A stretch of 64,000 bases of DNA from Sphingobacteriia bacterium 28-36-52 (GCA_002281575.1 NCGN01000011.1:115309-179308), one strand, 5' to 3'; counted from the first letter of the stretch, positions 46,320 to 55,127 are shown. Made by a program: numbers and translations. The notes: generated by a model not told the origin, from the letters alone.

Positions 46320-46362
46320 TCTTCCGAAAATCATTTCAATTTATCTATTAATCAACACGCAA

Positions 46363-47094
46363 TCAATCAACTTGTTTATTCTTGTCTTTTAAATCTAGCG
46401 CTGCTTTTGCATCAATCAACCTTTTAAAGGCGGTATAATTAGTGAGTATAGCCATAATAGTCAATGGAATGGTAAATACAGAAATTGTTTCAAATATTTG
46501 TACGGTTGTGCCTGGCAAATAAATTTTGTAATCACCACCAATAAAATACGAAGTAATACCACAAGCAATTGCAGTAACGCCAATGGTTATTACCCTTTCT
46601 GGCCGTTGCATTAAACCTTCTTTACATTCTACGCCCAATCCTTCTGCCCTAGCCCTGGTATAACTCACCATTAAAGATCCAATCATGGCAATAAAGGCAA
46701 ATAAGGAGCTATAGAAATAATGATGAGAGATCAGGTAATAACAAATGCCTAAAAATAATACTAACTCACTGTATCGATCCAATACTGAATCAAACAAAGC
46801 GCCAAAGGAAGAAGACATTTTCCCTAACCTTGCTACTTGTCCATCTAACATATCAAAAATGCCTGCAAACAAAACCATTGCGCCTGCCCAACCAATATAG
46901 CTCAATTCTCCTCTGTGGCCTTTTTCTGCTCCTTCAATAAAAATGGCCGTGACCAGTATATTTAATATTAAGCCTATTAATGTTACGGCATTAGGAGTAA
47001 ACCCTAACTTGATTAAAAACTTAACCAATGGATTAATAACCACATAAATCATTTGCTGTGCACTATCTCTAAATTTTGGCTTGTTTGGATTCAT
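46363..47094 (-). CDS. CDP-alcohol phosphatidyltransferase, probable phosphatidylinositol (phosphate) synthase
   Basis: The 243-residue membrane protein has the full signature DG-x2-AR-x8-G-x3-D-x3-D: it begins DGQVARLGK and ends with Asp-x3-Asp (residues about 82-104). About six helices follow. Such enzymes transfer a phosphatidyl group from CDP-diacylglycerol to an alcohol. The nearby myo-inositol-phosphate synthase and PgpA-like phosphatase suggest the alcohol is inositol 1-phosphate, giving phosphatidylinositol phosphate, which PgpA would dephosphorylate. Substrate is inferred from context. Confidence 0.85.
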   Translation of the reverse strand: MNPNKPKFRDSAQQMIYVVINPLVKFLIKLGFTPNAVTLIGLILNILVTAIFIEGAEKGHRGELSYIGWAGAMVLFAGIFDMLDGQVARLGKMSSSFGALFDSVLDRYSELVLFLGICYYLISHHYFYSSLFAFIAMIGSLMVSYTRARAEGLGVECKEGLMQRPERVITIGVTAIACGITSYFIGGDYKIYLPGTTVQIFETISVFTIPLTIMAILTNYTAFKRLIDAKAALDLKDKNKQVD

Positions 47095-47135
47095 TAATAA
47101 TTATTTAATTCAATCTTAAAAAGTATCAATTCAAA

Positions 47136-49694
47136 TTAAAAATCAAACCTAAATCTTGTTCTAATACCATAAGGTGATATACCTGGATTATCCAAATAAC
47201 TCAACCTTTTTACAAAGTCTACTCTTAAGATATTAAATATGTTTTCCACTCCTACACTTGTTTCTATATATGGCTTTGCCGGATCTAAGGCAAAAGTTGA
47301 AGTAACCCCGTTAATAGTTGGGTAGGTAAACAAGGAAGGATTCAACACTGGATTGTTCTCATTTCTTACCCCTCCATATAAAATTTTAAAAGAAGCCACT
47401 TCTCTAAACTTCAATTTTTTTAATAAAGGAATTCTGTTAAAAACGATTCCCATAAAGTGATGTACCCACGTAAATGAGGCATAGCGATCACTTACAAACT
47501 CTAAGAAGTTCATCATATTATAAGAGTTCAACTGATATGCAAAAGTTTGGTTAGCTCTATGTACAGTTAATAAAGGAAAAGGAACTTGACCAAAAGTATA
47601 ACCGCCTTCTAATGTAGCATCGGCATAGCCCAATCTACCCATATAATTCCGCTTCTCTATTCTAAGATCCAATTTTTGATAATTGTATTGGCCGCCCAAA
47701 AAACCCTTTATGCCAGCAGCAGCACTCAAAGTAAAAATGGGGTATTTGGTAAAAATTGGAATACGATAAATTTTACCTTGATAGAATTTTTCATTAGGCG
47801 CCCATCTTACTTGAGCATTAAGCTCTGTGGTAATTACGTTTTGAATATTTTCTGTGATTCCGTTATTACTCTTTGTATACGTTAAAATACCTGCCGGTTG
47901 CTGATGCCAGTTTTTGAAGCCAATACTATAAGAAAACCTACTCTTGAACTCTTTTACAAATTCAGCCTGATAAATATTGTTGTATAACCAACGTTCATTA
48001 TTACCTCTTTTAAAAGATAGTAAGAAGTTGTCTTCTTGAACAAATTCTAAATCTTGACCAGGAATCTTTGTATCACTTTGGGCACTAATCCTGATATAAT
48101 TCATTGGAAAAGTATAGATAGATTTATTATTGAGTGAATAAGTTGCACTTAAAAACCCTTTCCATTGCTTATCGTTAAAACCGTATGCACCATAGGTTTC
48201 AAAATACAATCGCTTACTCATTGCAGGAGTGGTTCTTCCTCCAAATCTTAATCGAAATCCTTCCACTGGATTAAAACTATAAAATGTATTAACTGGTCCA
48301 ATTTCAACTGGTCCTAAATTTCCATAACCAGCAAATAACAAAGTTATCAATGCCATGGTTCTTCTAAAAGAAGGCATTTTTTCTAAACTGTCAATATTAC
48401 TGTACACTTTAGATTCAGGAATAGTCAATGGATTATGCCTATTTACTTGCCAAAAACTATCGGGCATTTTAGCAATCACTTCATCATTTCTTACTACTGC
48501 TGGTCCTTGAAATAAACTATCTGGCCTTGGTTTATTAAATGAAAAACCTTTGTAAGAGACTGTTCGTTCACCAAAAAAACCACCACTAGTACTATTTTTA
48601 CTAAGCCCCATATCGGCCATCAAATCACTTTTAACCAAATGATAGCGTTTATCTTCTCCACGTTCAAATTCTAAATCGGCATGTAACTCCTTAATCCAAT
48701 TGATATTGGCGTTTCTACTGATAAACATATTTATTTTCTGCACCGCATAGTTGCCATCTAGCGTGATATACATATTACCCCTAAAGAGTAAATCATTGGT
48801 ATTCCGTGGTGTAAAATATAATTTAACCAATTTTGTTCCATATTGATCCGTAATGGTATCCCTTATATAAAACATATAAAAACTAGGAGCTGCATTAGCA
48901 ATTGGACTTAAAAATTGATAGGCAAAAATGGGGATATTATTTTCATAGATGTCAATATTCTCATAAAGACGATTTAATAAAGAACTCAAACCTTCATTAT
49001 CAATATAGCTTCCAAAATTCACTTTTTTCTCCCCTAAAATAATTGATTTAGCTGCAGAAGGCGCTTTGCGCATGTACTGCTTGGAAAGTCTTTCTTCCAA
49101 ATAAATTGGCATTAAAACCTTCCCATTTAACTTGGTACTATCCCTATTTTCAAATAAGAAATTATATTTTTTTAATAGCCGGGAGTTAGTCACTTTATCA
49201 TTAGAATTACTTAATGCAGCTTGAATTTTTTCATATTGCTCGTACTCTACAAAATCATAACTAGCTATTCTATTATTCTCTCTATTTTCAATTACATTTC
49301 TAATCAATTCAACCGCTGGATTGTCCTTGTTTCTATACTTTGCACGTTTATTGGTATTAACGGTTACATTAGTTAGTAATGCAGGATCTGGCCCCAATTC
49401 AATATTTATCTCTTGCATTTTGTACCTACTAACGGTAAACTGCACCTGTCTAAATCCAACAGAAGACACTACCACTTTATTGATGGAAGTATTGGTTATA
49501 ATCATGTATCGCCCTAAGCTATCCGTAACAACCCCTCGCCCCTTTAAAAAAAATACACTTACACCCTGTAAAGGACGTTTGGTGAGTGAGTCAACTACAA
49601 TCCCCTTAACAACCGTTTCTTGTGCACTAATTGTGGTTATAAATAGCAACATTAATAATGATGCAAATATTTTAAACCCTATTTTGTCTTTCAT
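47136..49694 (-). CDS. DUF5686 outer-membrane protein with carboxypeptidase-regulatory-like domain
   Basis: The 852-residue protein has a signal peptide ending ISAQ near residue 25, a CarboxypepD_reg-like beta-sandwich at about 27-105 (GIVVDSLTKRPLQGVSVF), a central DUF5686 region and a C-terminal beta-barrel with many alternating aromatic strands, ending in RTRFRFDF with a terminal Phe. It should sit in the outer membrane. It lies within the lipid cluster, 41 bases from the phosphatidyltransferase gene and about nine after gtrA. Its job is unknown; a role in handling lipids or surface assembly is only a guess. Confidence 0.84.
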   Translation of the reverse strand: MKDKIGFKIFASLLMLLFITTISAQETVVKGIVVDSLTKRPLQGVSVFFLKGRGVVTDSLGRYMIITNTSINKVVVSSVGFRQVQFTVSRYKMQEINIELGPDPALLTNVTVNTNKRAKYRNKDNPAVELIRNVIENRENNRIASYDFVEYEQYEKIQAALSNSNDKVTNSRLLKKYNFLFENRDSTKLNGKVLMPIYLEERLSKQYMRKAPSAAKSIILGEKKVNFGSYIDNEGLSSLLNRLYENIDIYENNIPIFAYQFLSPIANAAPSFYMFYIRDTITDQYGTKLVKLYFTPRNTNDLLFRGNMYITLDGNYAVQKINMFISRNANINWIKELHADLEFERGEDKRYHLVKSDLMADMGLSKNSTSGGFFGERTVSYKGFSFNKPRPDSLFQGPAVVRNDEVIAKMPDSFWQVNRHNPLTIPESKVYSNIDSLEKMPSFRRTMALITLLFAGYGNLGPVEIGPVNTFYSFNPVEGFRLRFGGRTTPAMSKRLYFETYGAYGFNDKQWKGFLSATYSLNNKSIYTFPMNYIRISAQSDTKIPGQDLEFVQEDNFLLSFKRGNNERWLYNNIYQAEFVKEFKSRFSYSIGFKNWHQQPAGILTYTKSNNGITENIQNVITTELNAQVRWAPNEKFYQGKIYRIPIFTKYPIFTLSAAAGIKGFLGGQYNYQKLDLRIEKRNYMGRLGYADATLEGGYTFGQVPFPLLTVHRANQTFAYQLNSYNMMNFLEFVSDRYASFTWVHHFMGIVFNRIPLLKKLKFREVASFKILYGGVRNENNPVLNPSLFTYPTINGVTSTFALDPAKPYIETSVGVENIFNILRVDFVKRLSYLDNPGISPYGIRTRFRFDF

Positions 49695-49703
49695 AGACCT
49701 TAC

Positions 49704-50081
49704 TTATTTAAAAACGTATTTACCTTGTAATAAGTAATTGTAAAAAACACCTACTAAAAGGGATATTAATATTTTAGAAAAAATATAATTGGCATGCACA
49801 AAGTTGATCATAAATGCCATGCCTGCTATATTCAAAAAAAAGTTGCCAATCCAAACCAATAGATAGCGAAAAGCTTGTTTTGGAATTGGTTTAGCCCCAG
49901 CTTTAAATACCCAACTTCTACCCAACAAAAAATTCACAACACCACCTGTAAATGTACCAATGGCAGTTGCAACAACTGCTATCAAATGAATCACTTCTAC
50001 TAAAAAAATAGTTAAAGCAAAGTCTGTTGCAGTTGCAATAAGCGATGAGGCCTGGGCTTTTATAAAAATGGGCTTTACCAT
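49704..50081 (-). CDS. GtrA-family membrane protein
   Basis: The 125-residue protein has four membrane helices and the GtrA pattern: ASSLIATATDFALTIFLVE in the first helix, GVVNFLLGRSWVFK in the middle, and KILISLLVGVFYNYLLQGKYVF at the end. GtrA proteins are thought to flip lipid-linked sugars across the inner membrane. It overlaps the pgpA gene by seven bases, so it is in the same operon. A link to glycosylated inositol lipids is possible but unproven. Confidence 0.88.
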   Translation of the reverse strand: MVKPIFIKAQASSLIATATDFALTIFLVEVIHLIAVVATAIGTFTGGVVNFLLGRSWVFKAGAKPIPKQAFRYLLVWIGNFFLNIAGMAFMINFVHANYIFSKILISLLVGVFYNYLLQGKYVFK

Positions 50082-50527
50082 ATATTCATATACAAAAGAA
50101 GTTGTAAAACAACATTACTATAAATTCCAGCCAAAATATCGTCACCCATAACTCCCCAACCCTTGGGCCAATTTTCTAACTTCCGAATAAAGAACGGCTT
50201 TGCTATGTCAAAAAATCGAAACAACACCAACGCAACCAATACATTCACTTCGGTAATTGGAATGAACAACAACGATATCATCATGCCTGCTACCTCATCA
50301 ATCACAACTTTACTGCTGTCTTTGCCCCAACTAGCTTCTACTTGATTAGCCCCCCATACACCATAAATAGTCACCATCATGGTTAATAAAAAAACCCAAA
50401 AAGAATTAGGCACTTCTATTGCAACAAACCATAATAGGCTTGTTGCAATAGCCGCCACAGTTCCGCCACCTTTTGAGATAAATCCAATCCCAAAAAAACT
50501 GGTCAGTATTTGGTGAAATTTTATCAT
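50075..50527 (-). CDS. pgpA: phosphatidylglycerophosphatase A-like membrane phosphatase
   Basis: The 150-residue membrane protein has GFISKGGGTVAAI, DEVAGMMISLLFIP and RFFDIAKPFFI, the three conserved blocks of PgpA. Classical PgpA dephosphorylates phosphatidylglycerol phosphate. In this cluster, beside myo-inositol-phosphate synthase and a phosphatidyltransferase, it may act on phosphatidylinositol phosphate. Overlaps with gtrA (seven bases) and with the inositol synthase gene (four bases, ATGA) show tight coupling. Confidence 0.87.
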   Translation of the reverse strand: MIKFHQILTSFFGIGFISKGGGTVAAIATSLLWFVAIEVPNSFWVFLLTMMVTIYGVWGANQVEASWGKDSSKVVIDEVAGMMISLLFIPITEVNVLVALVLFRFFDIAKPFFIRKLENWPKGWGVMGDDILAGIYSNVVLQLLLYMNIW

Positions 50528-51849
50528 AGCGCTTCCACTACATCCTGGTAATAATCTAGTCCAAGATGTGTAATTAAATCTTCACCCATTATATGACGTA
50601 AAGTATTTTGCAACTTTATCAGTTGTTTAAAAATATCATGCTCTGGTCTTAACCCTGGTAATGTTTGTGGAGACTTAAAGTAGAAAGACAACCACTCTTG
50701 TATTCCACTCATATTAGAACGTTTAGCCAAGTCCATGAATAAAGCAAGATCTAATACAATTGGCGCAGCTAAAATAGAATCGCGACACAAAAAATTTATT
50801 TTGATTTGCATTGAGTAACCTAACCAACCAAAAATATCAATATTGTCCCAACTTTCTTTATTGTCACCATGTGGAGGATAATAGTTAATTCTAACTTTAT
50901 GGTACAAGTCTCCATATAGTGCAGGATTAATTTCAGGTTGAAGTATATCTTCTAATACACTTAGCTTGGAAACTTCTTTGGTCTTAAAATTATCTGGATC
51001 ATCTAATACCAATCCATCTCTATTTCCTAAAATATTAGTAGAGAACCAACCTCTAATACCCAATGCTCTTGCATGTAATCCTGGAGCTAAAACAGTCTTC
51101 ATTAAAGTTTGACCCGTTTTAAAATCTTTTCCAGCAATTGGGGTTTGAGTTTTCTTAGCCAACGCTTCTAATGCGGGAATATCAACCGTTAAGTTAGGAG
51201 CTCCATTTGCAAATGGAATACCTAGTTTAAGTGCAGCGTATGCATACACCATACTTGGAGCAATTGCAGGGTCACTATTTTGTAACCCAGCCTCAAAAGC
51301 TTCAAGCGTTTCATGAACTGCAGATGTTTCAATATATTTTTCAGTTGAACCACACCATACAATCACTACTCTTGAACAATTATTGTCTTTTTTAAATTGC
51401 TCAATATCATTAATCACTTGCTCAGCAAGATCATATTTAGACTTCCCTTCTTTTATATGTGTACCATCTAGATTTTTAACGTATTCATGGTCAAAAACTG
51501 CTTTCATTGGCTTAATTGCTTCCAACTCAGGTTTAACTGCATGTAAAAGCATTGGCTCTAATACTTTTGCATTAGCCGCAGCTTCAAAAACATTGTCTGA
51601 ATATACATCCCATCCTCCAAAAACGATATCAGTTAAATTTGCCAAAGGCACGAAGTCTTTAATTAATGGGTAACGGTTCTCCGTTCTTTTTCCTATGCGT
51701 ATATTTCCCATTTGGGTTAAAGCACCAACTGGCTGAGATAAGCCTTTATTTACTGCAATTACACCAGCTATCATGGTGGTACCTACGGCACCTAAACCAG
51801 GAATCAAGATGCCCAATTTCCCTTCTGCAGGGGCGATGTTTTGTTTCAT
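50524..51849 (-). CDS. myo-inositol-1-phosphate synthase (inositol-3-phosphate synthase)
   Basis: The 441-residue protein makes inositol phosphate from glucose 6-phosphate with NAD. The NAD-binding start has GILIPGLGAVGTTMIAGVIA (residues 13-32). The active-site block has KTVLAPGLHARALGIRGWFS and LGNRDGLVLDDPDNF, then KTKEVSKLSVLEDIL, typical of the family. It is the first gene of the inositol lipid operon: its stop overlaps pgpA by four bases. A TetR gene lies 23 bases upstream. Full length. Confidence 0.93.
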   Translation of the reverse strand: MKQNIAPAEGKLGILIPGLGAVGTTMIAGVIAVNKGLSQPVGALTQMGNIRIGKRTENRYPLIKDFVPLANLTDIVFGGWDVYSDNVFEAAANAKVLEPMLLHAVKPELEAIKPMKAVFDHEYVKNLDGTHIKEGKSKYDLAEQVINDIEQFKKDNNCSRVVIVWCGSTEKYIETSAVHETLEAFEAGLQNSDPAIAPSMVYAYAALKLGIPFANGAPNLTVDIPALEALAKKTQTPIAGKDFKTGQTLMKTVLAPGLHARALGIRGWFSTNILGNRDGLVLDDPDNFKTKEVSKLSVLEDILQPEINPALYGDLYHKVRINYYPPHGDNKESWDNIDIFGWLGYSMQIKINFLCRDSILAAPIVLDLALFMDLAKRSNMSGIQEWLSFYFKSPQTLPGLRPEHDIFKQLIKLQNTLRHIMGEDLITHLGLDYYQDVVEAL

Positions 51850-51872
51850 ATTCTGTGTTCTTTTATATTGTA

Positions 51873-52460
51873 CTATTTATTCTTTAATCCATTTACCATC
51901 AGATTAGAAATTGCACCAATTCGATGCTCCAATCCAATCAATTTATCATTAAAAAAATCACGTTCGATACCTCTGATACTACTAACCACTACAGAGGGTA
52001 ATAAATCCATTTCCTGTTCAAGTGCTTTATTAAACTCACCGCTATTGATGCCAAATTCTAAAATGGACTTAATCAGGTGGATTTCCTTTTGAGAATATTC
52101 ATTAAACAAACCTTTTGCGCATGAAGCGTGTTCAACAAAATCACCACATACCAAGCGATATAAGTTCAACATATTGCTAAGCACCTTAATTCTAGTGACA
52201 GCAAAAATCTTTAATTTTTCTTCGGCAGAATGGACTGTTTCAACGGCAAATTGGGTTTGAATAAAAACCTCTTGAAGTTCTTTTTGGAGTACTTCTTCAA
52301 AAATTTGCTCCTTACTTTGATAATAATAATAAAGGGTGCTTTTACCCTTGCCTAAAGCCTTGGCAATATCTTCCATGGTGGTTTTCTTAAGACCATAGGC
52401 TTGGAATAGCTTCTGTGCCTCCCGAATAATGTCTTCTTTGAAAATCTCCTCTTTTACCAT
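51873..52460 (-). CDS. TetR/AcrR family transcriptional regulator
   Basis: The 195-residue protein has the N-terminal helix-turn-helix TMEDIAKALGKGKSTLYYYYQSKEQ at about residues 29-52, followed by a ligand-binding helical domain. It lies 23 bases before the inositol-phosphate synthase gene on the same strand, so it probably controls the operon and itself. A repeat near its own promoter (52465-52498) is a candidate operator. The effector, perhaps a lipid, is unknown. Confidence 0.92.
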   Translation of the reverse strand: MVKEEIFKEDIIREAQKLFQAYGLKKTTMEDIAKALGKGKSTLYYYYQSKEQIFEEVLQKELQEVFIQTQFAVETVHSAEEKLKIFAVTRIKVLSNMLNLYRLVCGDFVEHASCAKGLFNEYSQKEIHLIKSILEFGINSGEFNKALEQEMDLLPSVVVSSIRGIERDFFNDKLIGLEHRIGAISNLMVNGLKNK

Positions 52461-52464
52461 AAAC

Positions 52465-52498
52465 TTTTAGACCAAAATGGTTTTGTGGTCCAAAATTA
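52465..52498 (-). promoter_or_regulatory. promoter and putative operator of the TetR-inositol lipid operon
   Basis: On the minus strand 52498-52491 reads TAATTTTG, an exact -7 box. Next to it, 52470-52490 is an imperfect inverted repeat (ACCAAAA facing TTTTGTGGT), and the sequence also forms a direct repeat of TTTT..CCAAAAT. The repeat lies between promoter and start codon, where TetR repressors usually bind. Confidence 0.55.
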
Positions 52499-52564
52499 CT
52501 ACTATTCCATGGAAAACCTCCTTAATAAAACCTTAATATTAAATTTTACAATAAAATGACGAAT

Positions 52565-52601
52565 AAAAAAAAGCCACCATAACAATTGTTACAGTGGCTT
52601 T
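52565..52601 (-). terminator. terminator of tRNA-Arg
   Basis: On the minus strand, arms AAGCCAC (52600-52594) and GTGGCTT (52577-52571) enclose an inner AACAATTGTT palindrome and are followed by a T-run. The structure follows the tRNA 3' end directly. Confidence 0.8.
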
Positions 52602-52604
52602 GAG

Positions 52605-52678
52605 TGACCGCGTTAGGATTCAAACCTAAAACCTTCTGATCCGTAGTCAGATGCTCTATTCAGTTGAGCTACGCAGCC
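52605..52678 (-). tRNA. tRNA-Arg (anticodon ACG)
   Basis: The minus strand gives a 74-base cloverleaf. The acceptor GGCTGCG pairs with CGCGGTC (two G-U pairs), the discriminator is A, and the T-loop reads TTTGAAT. The anticodon stem TCTGA/TCAGA holds the loop CTACGGA, so the anticodon is ACG, probably read as ICG. CCA is not encoded. Confidence 0.94.
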
Positions 52679-52695
52679 ATACCCCTAAGGGGCTG

Positions 52696-52727
52696 CAAAT
52701 ATAATCCAAACATTAATATTCTCAAAA
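52696..52727 (-). promoter_or_regulatory. promoter of tRNA-Arg (TTTTG-N19-TATATTTG)
   Basis: On the minus strand, TTTTG at 52727-52723 is followed 19 bases later by TATATTTG at 52703-52696, a canonical Bacteroidota promoter. The tRNA starts 17 bases downstream of the -7 box. The same -7 sequence precedes tRNA-Pro. Confidence 0.75.
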
Positions 52728-52741
52728 TAAGTTGTAGACTT

Positions 52742-54496
52742 TTACTCAGCTATCCATTCTTTTCTAATTAATTCACCATTTTGCTTCACACCTTCTATAA
52801 TTATTCGATGCTTTTTGCTTCTATCATTATTATAATAAATAATTCGCTGTTCAGGACTATCATGATTCAAATGTATGGTTGGTACCCATAAAAGAGTTTT
52901 GCGTTTATCTACAACAGCTCTCTTTTTTTCAGAAGAATAGTCAGGCGATATATAAGGAAAAGGGTTAGTATAACCTTGCAGCATAAATCTAGTAAGTTTA
53001 GATTTTTTAGGAACATAATCTGCTTCATCTCCTAGCTTGGTGTAAACAGCAATAGCACCATTGGGTGCCCCCATTCCAGCACCGAGAAATGGAGGCCTAA
53101 AAACTTTGATGTAGGCAATATCAGCCATTGGCAACTGCAATAACCCATCCACTGAAATAGGAACTTGATTCAGAAAAAACTTAATCTGATCTTGGTTTGA
53201 CCTCCAAGAAAACTTAGGGGTACCAAATATTCCCGACTCTTCTTCTTTTCGTCCAGCGGTAACCGCAGAGTCAATTGCCTGGGTAGATGTAGCACTTTGA
53301 AAAAATATTTGCAAACCAGGCACTTTCCCTTGTAAAAAATGAAATAAGGTAGGAAATGATCTTACGTTTGGTAACATCATGTTAAAATCTATTGCATCGC
53401 CGCCTTCAAAAAGTCCTGTGGCATATTTGTCTTCAAGTAGCTCAAGTGCAGATTTGGATTTGGTATAAACCACCACTTCATTCTGATCTTGCTTTTGATA
53501 ATTCGTCCAGCTTGCTTGTTTTAACCCAGCATAAAATACAGGGAAGGAATCCAAAAAATTAAACGCATATGAAGGGGCTGTTTTAAATAAGCCTAATTGT
53601 TGGTAAGACAACTCAAACTTTTGATTGCGCTTTCCTTTATAATCCAATTGCAAAGACAATTGCGCAGAATCAGTAAATATTAACCTATCAATTGAAAAAC
53701 TGCCATCTGAAGCTATTGGCACTTGATCTATTATAGGCATTTGACCTCTTTTAAACAATGAAAAAACCAAGTTCGCATTTTCGGAATTTAAATCAGCTAA
53801 TTTAAGTTGACCTCTTACTTGAACAAAAGCATCATAGTAATCTGACTTGGGAGGTTGACTTGTTAAGTTGGAGCTTTTAAAATGTTGAATAATATTGTAG
53901 AAAGGCGGTTCAAAACTTTCCTCTTCACTAATAGAAAGGGATAAATTCATAAAATCTTTCCCCTTATTTTCTATGAGCCATTCACTTCTTCCTTTAGTAC
54001 TAAATGACGAAAAAACTTTTTTTACCTTGATTGATTCATCAGATTGGAACTTTACAGAACTTGAGTTAACACTGTCTAGCATTTGCTTTTGACTGAAATT
54101 AGATTTTTGGTTTACAAAAATAATTTGATCAGAAAACTGAAAATTGGGTAATAGCTTTAAATTGGCTAGTGTGTACATTCGCATACGCAAAAAAGCAAAT
54201 GGATAATCAGCTGGAATTTCAAAACTAGCTTCAGCTCCGCCAAATTTGGTAAGATATATTTGATGAATCAACAAAGTTCCTTCTGCTGTATACCAATCAA
54301 CATAAATATTCAATGGCTGCATATGCAACCCATTGGGAGATCGAACATAAATTTTACTATAGATACGTTCCTTTAAATTAAAAATGGATTGATTATGCTG
54401 TGCATATAATGCAACTGGCAAATTTAATTGGGCTTTAGCAGATACTATTATGAATAAAAAAATGGAAGTATATAATAATTTAAGAGACATAATCAT
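52742..54496 (-). CDS. secreted protein with macroglobulin-like and TonB-plug-like regions
   Basis: The 584-residue protein has a signal peptide (cleavage near residue 22, after AKA). Residues about 25-125 look like a macroglobulin MG2-type beta-sandwich (VDWYTAEGTLLIHQIYLTK, FAFLRMRMYT). Residues about 370-500 resemble a TonB-receptor plug: FHFLQGKVPGLQIF, then DQIKFFLNQVPISVDGL and GAPNGAIAVYTK. The usual outer-membrane barrel is missing, since only about 85 residues follow. It starts two bases after the stop of the second DUF4833 gene, so they are co-transcribed. Function is unknown. Confidence 0.72.
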   Translation of the reverse strand: MIMSLKLLYTSIFLFIIVSAKAQLNLPVALYAQHNQSIFNLKERIYSKIYVRSPNGLHMQPLNIYVDWYTAEGTLLIHQIYLTKFGGAEASFEIPADYPFAFLRMRMYTLANLKLLPNFQFSDQIIFVNQKSNFSQKQMLDSVNSSSVKFQSDESIKVKKVFSSFSTKGRSEWLIENKGKDFMNLSLSISEEESFEPPFYNIIQHFKSSNLTSQPPKSDYYDAFVQVRGQLKLADLNSENANLVFSLFKRGQMPIIDQVPIASDGSFSIDRLIFTDSAQLSLQLDYKGKRNQKFELSYQQLGLFKTAPSYAFNFLDSFPVFYAGLKQASWTNYQKQDQNEVVVYTKSKSALELLEDKYATGLFEGGDAIDFNMMLPNVRSFPTLFHFLQGKVPGLQIFFQSATSTQAIDSAVTAGRKEEESGIFGTPKFSWRSNQDQIKFFLNQVPISVDGLLQLPMADIAYIKVFRPPFLGAGMGAPNGAIAVYTKLGDEADYVPKKSKLTRFMLQGYTNPFPYISPDYSSEKKRAVVDKRKTLLWVPTIHLNHDSPEQRIIYYNNDRSKKHRIIIEGVKQNGELIRKEWIAE

Positions 54497-54498
54497 AT

Positions 54499-55023
54499 TT
54501 ATGACGGAACAAATCTTAAGCTTGTTTTGTTACCGTAATTATCGAACCCATAAAATAAAACATACTCAAGTTTAGGATTAAAATCACTTCGCCCCTCTTT
54601 CATTTTAAGGAACAATCGAGTTAAAATTATTGTTTGATTATTTACTGTTGTTTCAACAAATGCTTTACCGTCCTGCCCTATTTTCATTATTAATTGAAAC
54701 CCTGAATAAGCAACCAACTTTAGCTTGTAAATATTCTGCGAAATTTTAGACGCCTCTATTCCATAAGCCAATTTACGTTGAAAAGTAGTTAATGATTTTT
54801 TTATCCCTCCTTCAGTGAATACTATTCTATATATATTAACCGGCTCTTTTTCGTTTAAATAATTGGGAAGTAAAAAATTAGCATCATATACATAGGTATT
54901 GAAATTCTTACTATGCTGAATATAAAATAATCTATTTTCCGTTAATGGAGGTGCAGGATAGTTATCTTGAGCGACTAAATTAAATATTAAAAAAAAAGCA
55001 GAAAAAAATAAAAAGAATCTCAT
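54499..55023 (-). CDS. DUF4833 family secreted protein (copy 2)
   Basis: The frame is open to 55062; the ATG at 55023 (MRFFLFFSAFFLIF) is chosen because it starts the signal peptide. Mature blocks RLFYIQHSKNFNTYVYDAN, PVNIYRIVFTEGG and PKLEYVLFYGFD align with copy 1 at 45765. It is two bases before the macroglobulin/plug-like gene, a pair separate from the inositol cluster by tRNA-Arg and 2 kb. A nine-T run in the signal-peptide coding region (near 54990) is a minor slippage site. Function unknown. Confidence 0.78.
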   Translation of the reverse strand: MRFFLFFSAFFLIFNLVAQDNYPAPPLTENRLFYIQHSKNFNTYVYDANFLLPNYLNEKEPVNIYRIVFTEGGIKKSLTTFQRKLAYGIEASKISQNIYKLKLVAYSGFQLIMKIGQDGKAFVETTVNNQTIILTRLFLKMKEGRSDFNPKLEYVLFYGFDNYGNKTSLRFVPS

Positions 55024-55127
55024 TAACAATTTTTGTTTTGTTAAGTTACGAAAAACAAGCATTATTTTAATATAAATTTCCCATCAAAATCAATTAGATG
55101 TATTAGTAATTATTAATTTTATATGCA

